64,000 nt of DNA from Clostridia bacterium. Its GTDB lineage: Bacteria; Bacillota; Clostridia; Oscillospirales; Acutalibacteraceae. The stretch spans positions 1-64,000 of the forward strand of contig JAFSYM010000155.1 of NCBI GenBank assembly GCA_017450005.1, written 5' to 3'. Below the pieces are notes generated by a model that worked only from the letters and a program-made list of their open reading frames with translations, was not told where the DNA came from and did no database searches. Numbering within the stretch: position 1 is the stretch's first letter; every line of letters starts with the position of its first letter. Made by a program: the position numbers and the translations under genes. Below, piece after piece: positions 25,824 through 33,187 of the stretch.

Positions 25824-26729
25824 TTACTCATCAACGCCGAAGCTGATGTAGGACATCAAACTCTTGCCTGCAACAGCGCCGTCGCCGAACGCAATACACT
25901 CAGGATCATTACCCTCGAGCCAGATGCGGATGGAGACTTCCTTGCCGTTCGTGGAGTTAGCCGGAATGATGCCGAGCGGGATCTTGACCTCAGTGGAATC
26001 CGAATTCACCAGAGCGGGAGACGTCACAGCCGAAAGTCCTGCTGCACCGTTGCCTGGATCCGCACTGTCAATGATATAGTTTTCATTGGAGTCCGTGATC
26101 GTATCATCCGCGAATGTGGCGGTAACGGCATTGTAATTTTGGCCATCCGTCGAGTAGATGGTCGTCGTTCCGTCCACAGTGACCGATGCTCTCGCGGCCG
26201 TCGAAGCGCCTGCATCTTCGTTCTGAACTACTTCATTCGATTCATTGAAGGAATCGCCGTTGAGTTTGATCTTCACATACGCACCGGCAGGAAGCTCGTC
26301 ACCGACCGACTTGATGGAGAACGTAAAGTTGTTGTAGCAAATATCAGTCTCTGTTACGCCGGCAGACGTCTTGGTCGGAACAACGCCATTGCATATAAAC
26401 TTTTCGCCGTCCATCGTAACACCGATAAAGCTCGTACCGTTGTTACTGGAAATGGGCTTGTATTTACCGCCCTGCGAGATAAAGCTCAGCGCTGTGAAGT
26501 CCGAACGCTCCAGCTTGTCACCCCAGCCGCCGTTGTCCGTCTTGCCGCCGCCGTAAGTTCCGGCGTCGCCGCGCAGGAGGATGCCGCCGCCAGCCTCAAT
26601 GACGTCGAAACCGATGTCAAAGAGATCTGCGAAGCCGCCGACCAGAAACCATGCATAGGTACCTGAGATCAGCGTAATCGCGGCGATGCAAAGGATGATG
26701 ATCGATGCACCAAATTTGCGTTTTGCCAT
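25824..26729 (-). CDS. SipW-dependent secreted surface protein with WLEGxDPEC signature
   Basis: 301 residues. The signal is MAKRKFG, a hydrophobic helix and GTYAWFLVG (AWF at 26-28), a classical SipW-type cleavage region. The mature part starts with a Gly-rich segment (VIEAGGGILLRGDAGTYGGG) and continues as Thr/Asn-rich beta strands. It ends with SIRIWLEGNDPEC. That signature recurs in the next two surface proteins of the cluster (28607-29428 and 29527-30402), so they form a subfamily. A 31-bp palindrome lies about 40 bases before the start. Confidence 0.78.
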   Translation of the reverse strand: MAKRKFGASIIILCIAAITLISGTYAWFLVGGFADLFDIGFDVIEAGGGILLRGDAGTYGGGKTDNGGWGDKLERSDFTALSFISQGGKYKPISSNNGTSFIGVTMDGEKFICNGVVPTKTSAGVTETDICYNNFTFSIKSVGDELPAGAYVKIKLNGDSFNESNEVVQNEDAGASTAARASVTVDGTTTIYSTDGQNYNAVTATFADDTITDSNENYIIDSADPGNGAAGLSAVTSPALVNSDSTEVKIPLGIIPANSTNGKEVSIRIWLEGNDPECIAFGDGAVAGKSLMSYISFGVDE

Positions 26730-26768
26730 AGTGATTACCTCTTTTTCTGTATTTTTGACAAAGCCGTC

Positions 26769-26799
26769 ATTTATAATCTGTCTGTGACAGGTTATAAAT
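26769..26799. promoter_or_regulatory. 31-bp palindrome upstream of an AWF surface-protein gene
   Basis: ATTTATAA-T-CTGTC-TGT-GACAG-G-TTATAAAT reads as two 8-bp and two 5-bp arms with one mismatch, centred about 55 bases before the start at 26729. An operator for a dimeric regulator or a leader hairpin are both possible. The AT-rich arms could also contain a -10 element. Confidence 0.6.
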
Positions 26800-26813
26800 C
26801 AGGGATTTGCGGA

Positions 26814-27167
26814 TCAATTAGACGTAACATGATTCAATATATCTTCGCATACAGCGTCAAAAGAATGATTGATTTCTGAATTGGAATAACGAAGTACCGT
26901 TAAGCCATGCTCAGTCAAATATGTATCACGAATAAGATCGGATTCGATTCCATCCGGTTGATAGTGCTGTGAACCGTCCAATTCAATAACCAGTTTGGCC
27001 GATGGAATACAAAAATCAACTATATATCGACCGATAACTTTCTGCCGATGAACAATAACCGGTAGACCTTTCAGAAAATCGTACCATAAATGCCTTTCTT
27101 CTCCGGTCATTGTCTTACGTAGTTTTTGCGCGTTGGATCGTAAAGATGGATTGTTTAAAGTATTCAT
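26814..27167 (-). CDS. DUF559 endonuclease-like protein
   Basis: About 117 residues of the DUF559/Vsr-like PD-(D/E)XK fold. RKTMTGEERHLWYDFL opens the domain. The catalytic core is IVDFCIPSAKLVIELDGSQH (Asp, then Glu-x-Asp), and the end reads GLTVLRYSNSEI. These proteins are probably nucleases acting on DNA; their role is not settled and they are often carried near mobile elements. It splits the surface-protein operon and abuts a MITE-like element at 27179-27332. It uses ATG 27167 (alternative GTG 27173), and neither has a clear ribosome site. Probably a later insertion with no part in the surface system. Confidence 0.82.
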   Translation of the reverse strand: MNTLNNPSLRSNAQKLRKTMTGEERHLWYDFLKGLPVIVHRQKVIGRYIVDFCIPSAKLVIELDGSQHYQPDGIESDLIRDTYLTEHGLTVLRYSNSEINHSFDAVCEDILNHVTSN

Positions 27168-27178
27168 GAACACAATTC

Positions 27179-27332
27179 GGCTTCCCCTTGAGGGGGAGCT
27201 GTCACGCGTCAGCGTGACTGAGGAGGTGGAAACGTCGGATTCTCTGCGCAGCCGATCACGTCTGCTTCCGGAATGGTTTCCACCTCATCCGACCTCGCTT
27301 CGCTCGGCCACCTTCCCCTCGAGGGGAAGGCT
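27179..27332. repeat. MITE-like inverted-repeat element next to the DUF559 gene
   Basis: The left arm begins GGCTTCCCCTTGAGGGGGAG and the right arm, read in complement, begins AGCCTTCCCCTCGAGGGGAAG. Inside, both arms continue with a GAGGTGGAAAC-type motif. A GTCACGCGTCAGCGTGAC palindrome lies within the left half. Length about 154 bases, non-coding. It lies just before the DUF559 start codon. Confidence 0.7.
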
Positions 27333-27336
27333 ATAA

Positions 27337-28239
27337 TTACTCGCCCTTGTTCTCCTGTGCCTGTTTGGCCAGGTACTCGCGGATGATGCGGTCTTTTTCC
27401 GCGTCGGAAATATCGGCGGGCGCATCAGCCGGGTCTGCGTCATCCTTCGGCGCAGGCGTTTCCTCTGCGGCAGGCGGTGCGGGATCAGGTTCTGCCGGCG
27501 CCGTGCTGTCGGGTGCGGGTGCACCGCCGGATGCCTGCTGCTGCGCCAGAAATTCCTCGATCGCCTTCTGTTTGAGCTCAGCTTCCTTATCCGCAACTTC
27601 TGCGATCGCTTTTTCCTTCTGGTGGCGCGAGAGCGTCATAATAAAGATGTATAACTGATACATGAAGAACAGAGCAACCGGAAGCACAACGCACAGCATA
27701 AAGCCGAGCGAGGACTGCAGGAAGTCCATAACAGCACCGAGTTTCGGCACACGAATCCCTGTCCAGACACCAATGATGTTGAACTGAGAAGTATACTCAA
27801 TGGTGTTGAGCTGCGTGCGGTCGGCAAGCATTTCATTGTCACCCTGAGTCGTATAGTAACGACGGCCTTCACGCATCCAGACGCCATCCACAATTTCCGA
27901 AGGCAACGTCGGTTTGTCCGATTGATGCTCAACAATACGGTGCGTCTCCAGATACTGTTCGTCGCCCATTGAACGGATGAACGTGATCACGTCGCCGACT
28001 TTGAGATTATTGGCTTGTTCCTCATCCACCAGTTTGTCGACGATCAGATCGCCGACAAAGAAACCGTTTTCTCCCTCCATGGAGTCTGTCTGGACGGAAA
28101 GCAGCGCATAACCGAACAGGTTCGGCAGTTTGGCTTTTTTTCCAAAGGACGACGAAACAATTGCTACAGTCATAATGACCGCAAAAATCATGATGAGCGT
28201 TACAACGATATTACCGAGAACATTCAATACCTTTTTCAT
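27337..28239 (-). CDS. SipW-type signal peptidase with Pro/Ala-rich cytosolic tail
   Basis: 300 residues. The helix (about 8-29) is followed by TDSMEG with Ser53, ETHRIV with His100 and TQGDNE (131-136), so the Ser/His site is complete. A second helix lies near 180-205. The tail has KAIEEFLAQQQ, a Pro/Ala/Asp-rich linker and DRIIREYLAKQAQ at the end. These are the same [IV]IxE[YF]L motif as in the 325-residue peptidase, at the two ends of a flexible linker. GGGAG stands 7 bases before the ATG. It lies upstream of the AWF protein and DUF559 insertion, and probably serves the WLEG-type substrates. Confidence 0.88.
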   Translation of the reverse strand: MKKVLNVLGNIVVTLIMIFAVIMTVAIVSSSFGKKAKLPNLFGYALLSVQTDSMEGENGFFVGDLIVDKLVDEEQANNLKVGDVITFIRSMGDEQYLETHRIVEHQSDKPTLPSEIVDGVWMREGRRYYTTQGDNEMLADRTQLNTIEYTSQFNIIGVWTGIRVPKLGAVMDFLQSSLGFMLCVVLPVALFFMYQLYIFIMTLSRHQKEKAIAEVADKEAELKQKAIEEFLAQQQASGGAPAPDSTAPAEPDPAPPAAEETPAPKDDADPADAPADISDAEKDRIIREYLAKQAQENKGE

Positions 28240-28278
28240 CCATATTCTCCCTTTTTCTTTTTTAAAAGGCTCAATTTT

Positions 28279-28306
28279 ATTTTATCGTCTGTCAGGGATA
28301 AGACAA
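28279..28306 (-). promoter_or_regulatory. possible sigma-A promoter for the SipW-type peptidase gene at 27337
   Basis: On the minus strand TTGTCT (28301-28306) and TAAAAT (28279-28284) are 16 bases apart, about 40 bases before the start codon. The match is moderate and the region is AT-rich. Confidence 0.4.
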
Positions 28307-28363
28307 AATTCAACATTTTATTTTAATGATAGTGGTGTGTGTACGTGGATGGCTGCAGTTTCC

Positions 28364-28390
28364 GCGGGCGGCAGGATGCCGCCGCAGCGC
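28364..28390. repeat. REP-type palindrome
   Basis: GCGGGCGGCAGGATGCCGCC matches the REP core found three times in the RAYT gene at 30469-30951. The rest of the gene-free stretch 28391-28606 holds a GGCGGCG/CGCCGTCC hairpin with a T run on the plus side (about 28436-28473). It also holds the hairpin at 28522-28553. I see no gene there. Confidence 0.55.
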
Positions 28391-28521
28391 GGAATGGCAC
28401 GACCGGCGAGTCCGGGCATTGAAACGACCGGCACAGGGCGGCGGCTTTTGCAAGACGCCGTCCTGCTTTTTTAACAATTAGCTAACTATTAAAGATAAGC
28501 GGGGGAGAAATTGTCTCGCCG

Positions 28522-28553
28522 TTTCCGGGGACGGCCGGAGCCGCCCCCGGAAA
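28522..28553 (-). terminator. hairpin after the WLEG surface-protein gene, possible terminator
   Basis: TTTCCGGGG-A-CGG and CCG-C-CCCCGGAAA pair as a 13-base stem with one mismatch. It lies 54 bases after the stop of the surface-protein gene. No clean T run follows on the minus strand, so the call is tentative. Confidence 0.4.
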
Positions 28554-28606
28554 GTTTTCTGTTTCAGAACAGAGTCAGATTGCCGTTGTGCTATACCTTT
28601 CAGGTA

Positions 28607-29428
28607 TTAGCCGCCCTGCTGCTGCGGGACGGAGAACGTCCACGTCGTGGACAGATCGTCGCCGCTCAGCGTGTTGGGCGTACAACCAGCGTCATTACCC
28701 TCGATCCACGTCACAGCTCTGTAAAGCTGCGTGGAGGTCTCGAACTGCGGCACGCCGGTGATGGCGATGGACTGGCCGCTGGTCTTGGTGATGCTCTGAG
28801 TCAGCAGGTAGCTGGCAAGATAGCCCGTATCCGCATCCGTCAGATAGAAGTCGCCGTCGTCGACAACGTTCGTCAGCGTGGACTCGTAGTTGATCGCCTT
28901 GGGGCTGGACTCGTTAGCGCCGGACCAGAAAGCAACAAGATCCCAACCGTCGCCGTTCTGCTTGAGCAGGACGGAGCGAGCAGCGCCGAGAGCCTGCGTG
29001 TTGCTTTGGTAGGTGCAGGTCGCGTTGACGGTATCGCCAGCGGTCACAACGCCCAGATAGAACTCGCAGATGTCGTAGTAGTTGGAGATGGTGCCTTCGT
29101 CAGCCGAGAAAGCATTGCTGTTCAGCGTGTAGGCGCAGAAGTTGACGCCGTCAGCGCTGGACACCGGATGATAGGTCTGACCATTGTTGTTCATGATCAG
29201 GTGGTCGTTCGCGCCGGTGAAGGCCGTACCTGCAAGAGTACCGGTCCACTGTGCACCGGAAACCGTGGTCTTAACCATGACGCCCTTGCCGGACTCCATG
29301 ACGTTACCCGTGATGGCACCAACCGTGGCTGCGCCGCCGGCCGTGAACCATGCGTAGGTCGCGCTCGTCAGAACGAGAGCAGAAACGATGAGCATCGCAA
29401 CTGCTGCAAAAAGAGAACGCTTTTTCAT
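28607..29428 (-). CDS. SipW-dependent secreted surface protein with WxEGNDxxC signature
   Basis: About 273 residues. MKKRSLF, a hydrophobic helix and SATYAWFTAGG (AWF at 26-28) make a textbook SipW-type signal. The mature part has a Gly-rich start, central Ala/Ser/Thr-rich beta strands and ends with RAVTWIEGNDAGC. This aligns by eye with WLEGNDPEC of the protein at 25824. I use the ATG at 29428, preceded by GGAGG; longer frames upstream lack a signal. No anchor is visible. It is probably the major or first subunit of the upstream sub-cluster, since it lies close to the locus 5' end. Confidence 0.8.
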   Translation of the reverse strand: MKKRSLFAAVAMLIVSALVLTSATYAWFTAGGAATVGAITGNVMESGKGVMVKTTVSGAQWTGTLAGTAFTGANDHLIMNNNGQTYHPVSSADGVNFCAYTLNSNAFSADEGTISNYYDICEFYLGVVTAGDTVNATCTYQSNTQALGAARSVLLKQNGDGWDLVAFWSGANESSPKAINYESTLTNVVDDGDFYLTDADTGYLASYLLTQSITKTSGQSIAITGVPQFETSTQLYRAVTWIEGNDAGCTPNTLSGDDLSTTWTFSVPQQQGG

Positions 29429-29526
29429 TGTTTTTTCCTCCAATAAATGTAGTTTTTTATCCGTAAGTGCTAATGCGAATGAGATTTGCGGTGTGCAGCC
29501 CGCATGTCGTTTGGTCTCCCCCAAGC

Positions 29527-30402
29527 TCAACCGACCTGCGTTTTGCCGCCTCCGATGACCTCGAAGTTCATCGAAAACTTTGCCTCTCCTCCCATGATCG
29601 CGTTCACACATTCAGGATCTTCGCCTTCCAGCCAGATGACCACCGTGTAGCGGTCTGTCTCGCCGACCTTGAAGTCCGAGCGAATGTCTTCAAAGACAAT
29701 GTCGTCCTCAAGGAAATTTTTGTCCGCAGCAAACCGTTCCAGCTTGCCGTCGCTCGTGCGGGGCTTGGCATAGACGGTCGGTTCGCCGTTGCGGTAAACC
29801 ATCACGCGCACCGCTTCGTCCGCGCCCTTGTACTCGTACTCGAGGTTCAGGGTTGCCCGGTAGGACACAACGTCCTGGGCGTCGGCGCTGGCGTTGCGCA
29901 CGCCGAAGGTGTAGGCGAGATAGTTCTTTCCGTTGTGCTCGCCCCAGACCTTATCAAGCGCGGTGAAACTCTCGTAGACGGGATCGCCTTCGCCCAGCTC
30001 GCCGTTCTTGTTCAGAATCCAGTCCTTCGTGATGTTGTTCATGTCTTCCACGGGGGCTGCCGAAAGGTGCAGCGTCGGCTTGTCAAAATCCTCCGTCTCC
30101 GAAAGCTGGATGCCGTATTCGTTGGGCACAAGGCTCACCGTGAAGCGTCCGGCTTTGTTGAGGATGGTGATGCTGCAGTAGCCGATGCCGATAATCAGCA
30201 GCAATATCAAAAGGATAAGCGCAATGATACGAATCAGCCAGTCACGCTTGCGGACTTTTTCCGCTGTGGTGTTGACGTCGTATTTCTTGCTTTGATCCTC
30301 CATGGACAATGCAGGTATGTAGGGACCCTTGTCACCCTGGGACGCGACGGTGCCGTTCTGCGTCTCAGGCGCGGCATCCTTCTTTTTCTTTGCCAAGTCC
30401 AT
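29527..30402 (-). CDS. membrane-anchored protein with WLEGEDPEC surface domain
   Basis: About 291 residues and the first gene of the locus. A 55-residue charged cytosolic segment (AKKKKDAAPE, later KVRKRDW) precedes one strong membrane helix (about 58-80, Leu/Ile-rich). The extracellular beta domain ends in YTVVIWLEGEDPEC. It shares the signature of the two secreted proteins that follow but has an uncleaved helix instead of an AWF signal. It may therefore anchor their polymer to the membrane. The ATG at 30402 has GGAG only 3 bases away; a TTG at 30405 is in frame. Confidence 0.72.
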   Translation of the reverse strand: MDLAKKKKDAAPETQNGTVASQGDKGPYIPALSMEDQSKKYDVNTTAEKVRKRDWLIRIIALILLILLLIIGIGYCSITILNKAGRFTVSLVPNEYGIQLSETEDFDKPTLHLSAAPVEDMNNITKDWILNKNGELGEGDPVYESFTALDKVWGEHNGKNYLAYTFGVRNASADAQDVVSYRATLNLEYEYKGADEAVRVMVYRNGEPTVYAKPRTSDGKLERFAADKNFLEDDIVFEDIRSDFKVGETDRYTVVIWLEGEDPECVNAIMGGEAKFSMNFEVIGGGKTQVG

Positions 30403-30447
30403 CAACTCCGTTTAGTTATATATAATGTATAGTGATTGCCGGTTGTT

Positions 30448-30474
30448 GCGGGCGGCAGATTGCCGCCTCTACGG
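30448..30474. repeat. REP palindrome supplying the RAYT stop codon
   Basis: GCGGGCGGCAGATTGCCGCC plus CTCTACGG. The complement of CTACGG gives the TAG stop of the transposase gene at 30469-30471. Same orientation as the copy at 30810. Confidence 0.75.
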
Positions 30475-30951
30475 GGTGTGCTTTTCGAGCCATGCGGCAG
30501 GATTATTGTCGATATACTGTGCCTTTGTCAGGTAATCCTGCTCGTCACGAATGATGTGATCGTAAAAACCTTTTTGCCAAACAGACTCTCCCGTTTGAAT
30601 ACTCACCCATCGTTTCATGTTGCCCACGATCGTCGAAACCGTAGGGGCGGCAACCTGCCGCCCGTCCCTTCCGGACGGATGAAGTATCAAAATCAAATGC
30701 ACATGATTCGGCATGATACAATACCGATCTACTGAAACGCGGGTATATTTTTCCGAAATCTGTCGTATCGCTGTTTCAACGGTACGCCCAATCGAAGAAA
30801 GCTCGATTTGCGGGCGGCAGGTTGCCGCCCCTACGCCGCACGCCCATAGCATCGGCACTTTATCTTTGATACAGACGGTGATAAAATATGCGCCGTTTTG
30901 GGAGTAGTCATATTTCGCCAGGCGATTGGGCTTGCGAACAGGTTGTGCCAT
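30469..30951 (-). CDS. REP-associated tyrosine transposase (RAYT, IS200-like)
   Basis: 160 residues of the Y1 HUH transposase family. RLAKYDYSQNGAYFITVCIKD opens the fold, PNHVHL (81-86) holds the HVH metal motif, and KGFYDHIIRDEQDY holds the catalytic Tyr (about 130). RAYTs cut single-stranded REP hairpins and are thought to spread them. Two linkers (about 39-47 and 96-104) are encoded by REP palindromes lying in opposite orientation, and a third REP forms the stop codon. No ribosome site is evident. It is a single gene outside the surface operon. The frame is open, so it may still be active. Confidence 0.88.
   Translation of the reverse strand: MAQPVRKPNRLAKYDYSQNGAYFITVCIKDKVPMLWACGVGAATCRPQIELSSIGRTVETAIRQISEKYTRVSVDRYCIMPNHVHLILILHPSGRDGRQVAAPTVSTIVGNMKRWVSIQTGESVWQKGFYDHIIRDEQDYLTKAQYIDNNPAAWLEKHTP
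30641..30664. repeat. REP palindrome inside the RAYT reading frame (inverted copy)
   Basis: GTAGGGGCGGCAACCTGCCG then CCCG: the reverse-oriented version of the REPs at 30448 and 30810. It encodes residues of about 96-104 of the transposase, between the HVH block and the Tyr block. Confidence 0.78.
30810..30835. repeat. REP palindrome inside the RAYT reading frame
   Basis: GCGGGCGGCAGGTTGCCGCC then CCTACG. It encodes residues of about 39-47 (the CGVGAATCRP region) of the transposase, a variable linker in the family. Confidence 0.78.
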
Positions 30952-30995
30952 AAAGAATGTATTTCATCATACGCGGTATTATCCGCGGGCAGGCG

Positions 30996-31799
30996 TTACA
31001 GCTTGATCGTGCGCTCGGCGATGGGCTTGCCGTAAATGTCGCCGGTCATCTGGTCGGCGCCGAGGTTGCGCACCAACGCGGCGAGCTCCTGGGTGTTGAC
31101 GCCGTGCACGCGCGTCTGCGCGCCGATCTTTTTGCAGAACTCGATGATGCCCTGCAGGCGGTTCTGGTTGCGCTCGTCGGTCATGATGTCGTCCAGCAGG
31201 CTGCCGTCGATGCCGATGTAATCCACGTCGTACATGCCCAGATGCGACAGGGACGTGTATTCCACGCCGAAATCGTCGATCGAGACGAGGAAACCGTAGT
31301 CGCGCAGCTGCTTGATCGTCTCGGCGACCTGCGCCTGCTCCGAGGCGTAGATGCTCTCGCTGATGTTGAAGCAGAACTTATCCGGCTCGACGCCCTTGGA
31401 CTCCACAACCTTTGAAAGCTGCTTGAAGCAGTAGGGTTTGGAAAGATATTTTTTGGAAATGGGCACGATCAGGCGGTTGATGTCCGCCTCGCGCTTTGCG
31501 CAGCGCAGAATCGCGTCGCAGCCTTCCTCGACCGTCCACTTGTTCAGCTCGCAGATCTGGTTGCTCTTTTCCGCCACGGGGAAGAACGCGTCCTGCAGCA
31601 GCACGCCCATCTTCCGGTCGTTGATGCGCAGGGTGACGATGAAGTCGATCGCCATGTTCAGATGCACGTCAAACACAGGCTGGAACCGCAGTTCAAGCGT
31701 ACGCAGCGCGCGCGCAGACGAAGCGGAACTCTTCTTCGGCGCAGCAGCCGGCGTCTGATCCCCGGCCGGGGTCTGGGCAGCGTTGTTCTTTTCTTCCAT
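30996..31799 (-). CDS. degenerate EAL-domain protein
   Basis: About 267 residues: a Pro/Ala/Ser-rich N-terminus, then an EAL (c-di-GMP phosphodiesterase) fold. The signature EALxR position reads DFIVTLR, so the metal-binding Glu is absent. DDFGVEYTSL resembles the DDFG(T/S)GYSSL loop, and the last motif reads GDIYGKPI instead of QGYYFAKP. It is thus probably not a phosphodiesterase; a c-di-GMP or protein-binding role is more likely. ATG 31799 follows GGGAG by 8 bases; a GTG at 31835 has no ribosome site. It lies near a matrix locus, and c-di-GMP often controls such loci, but a link is inference. Confidence 0.8.
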   Translation of the reverse strand: MEEKNNAAQTPAGDQTPAAAPKKSSASSARALRTLELRFQPVFDVHLNMAIDFIVTLRINDRKMGVLLQDAFFPVAEKSNQICELNKWTVEEGCDAILRCAKREADINRLIVPISKKYLSKPYCFKQLSKVVESKGVEPDKFCFNISESIYASEQAQVAETIKQLRDYGFLVSIDDFGVEYTSLSHLGMYDVDYIGIDGSLLDDIMTDERNQNRLQGIIEFCKKIGAQTRVHGVNTQELAALVRNLGADQMTGDIYGKPIAERTIKL

Positions 31800-31978
31800 C
31801 GTAGGCACTCCCGTCAAGCTGGATTTGGATCGCACGATCCATATCTATATATATGTGACGCGTATTTGCGGTTTGCCGCAAAATAACAGATACTGACATA
31901 CTCTTAGTCTCTTACAATTTAGCATCCTTTTGGAGAATTGTCAATATAGTTTCGGAATTTTTTTAAGAAATTGTAAAG

Positions 31979-32017
31979 AAAAAAGTCGGACTTGTGTCCA
32001 TTGTGCACAAATCCGAC
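31979..32017 (-). terminator. Rho-independent terminator after the GNAT gene
   Basis: GTCGGA and TCCGAC plus inner TTGTG/CACAA arms form a stem with one mismatch (31985-32017). On the minus strand six T follow (31979-31984). It lies 64 bases after the acetyltransferase stop. Confidence 0.8.
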
Positions 32018-32081
32018 GATGTTTTCTTGGTACTTTTGCCATATTTACAACAATAGAAACGGTGATTCAGTGACCGGCATG

Positions 32082-32654
32082 TCACAAATCCAGGCCGTAC
32101 GCCGCATAGGCGCCGATCTGCCGCAAAAAAGAAAAACCGCACCGCTTAAAAAAGTCTCTCTCCTCAGCATTTTTCTTATTTAGAATAACGCAGACGCCCT
32201 TGGAGCGCTGTTCGGTCAGATGCGCGACAAGCATGCGCACCAGCAACTCCCCAGCCTCGCCCGCGCGTTCTTCCGGCAGCAGCGCCAGACGCAGATGCGC
32301 CGGGAAGAATGCCGCAAACTGTCCGACCATCATGACGTCTCCACGTGCCACGCGTGCATGCAGCTTGCTGTATTCCTTGATTTTCGGGATATACTTCTCT
32401 AAATACCGGCGCGCGTACGTCTCGCAGTCAGCCGCACACAGCACATAGCCGACAATTTTCTCGCTGCCGTCCGCCTGCGTACGCACCGCGACAAAGCAGT
32501 TTTCCGGTTCGCATTCCAGATAATAATCGCACGACGTTTTGAGCACGAAGAAGCGCCGCGTCTCCGAGCGCACACGGTGCTGTGCCGTCGCCACACAGAT
32601 CAAACGCACCGCGTCGCGGTCCGCTTCGGTATAGGGTCTGACTGTGATTTCCAT
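32082..32654 (-). CDS. GNAT-family N-acetyltransferase
   Basis: About 190 residues with the GNAT layout. METTVRPYTEADRD-like start strand (MEITVRPYTEADRDAVR), a central strand KIVGYVLCAA, a ligand-binding loop PEERAGEAGELLV, and the end NAEERDFFKRCGFSFL typical of the C-terminal GNAT strand. It should transfer an acetyl group from acetyl-CoA to an amine; the target is not predictable. A middle insert (LEKYIPKIKEYSK) is unlike the compact members. I start at ATG 32654, with AAAGG about 9 bases upstream. Confidence 0.8.
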   Translation of the reverse strand: MEITVRPYTEADRDAVRLICVATAQHRVRSETRRFFVLKTSCDYYLECEPENCFVAVRTQADGSEKIVGYVLCAADCETYARRYLEKYIPKIKEYSKLHARVARGDVMMVGQFAAFFPAHLRLALLPEERAGEAGELLVRMLVAHLTEQRSKGVCVILNKKNAEERDFFKRCGFSFLRQIGAYAAYGLDL

Positions 32655-33187
32655 GGTCCACACGCCTTTCTTTCGATCTCGGAATAATTCTGACAAGGGC
32701 TTTGCTTTGCAGATGCAGCTGTATGTAATGAAAAGCGCCTTTGCAGGTACAGCCCTGTGTAATGGAGAATCCCTTTACAGAATCGTTTTATATTGCAGGA
32801 AAACCTTTAAGCAGCACGGATTTTCGGTGCAGATGCAGGATGCGCGAAGTAAAGAGAAGCAGCTTTACAGACAGGCAACCGGCATCGGCGGGAAATTGCC
32901 GCAATAAAGACCGCGCGGTCATGCCCGGCTCTTCAAATCGGAATTTGGCAATCTGATTGAACTTGTTGGCGCGCTTCTTTTGGCTCCCCTGTGTAAGGGG
33001 AGCTGTCATGCGTCAGCATGACTGAGGGGTTGTCGCTATGGAAAAGATGACGTCTGATATGACAATCCCTCCGTCACGGCTTATGCCGTGCCACCTCCTT
33101 TTACACAAGGGAGGCTATCCTTCTTCTCCCCAAGGGGAAGCCTTTTCGGAGACCCCGCCAAATTCAGCTTTTTGGGTGCTGCCGCGC
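32655..33187. other. 533-bp intergenic stretch without a supported gene
   Basis: Apart from the MITE-like element at 32982-33116 and a partial CTCCCCAAGGGGAAGCC hairpin after it (about 33129-33146), I see no reading frame with a ribosome site and no clear RNA gene. The first 300 bases contain scattered CTTTACA/TGCAG words but no clean promoter. Confidence 0.5.
32982..33116. repeat. MITE-like dispersed repeat, complete copy
   Basis: The left end is GGCTCCCCTGTGTAAGGGGA and the right end, in complement, AGCCTCCCTTGTGTAA, giving imperfect terminal inverted repeats. Internal palindromes GTCATGCGTCAGCATGAC and CACGGCTTATGCCGTG. Matches the partial copy at 1-97; related in plan to 27179-27332. Confidence 0.72.
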
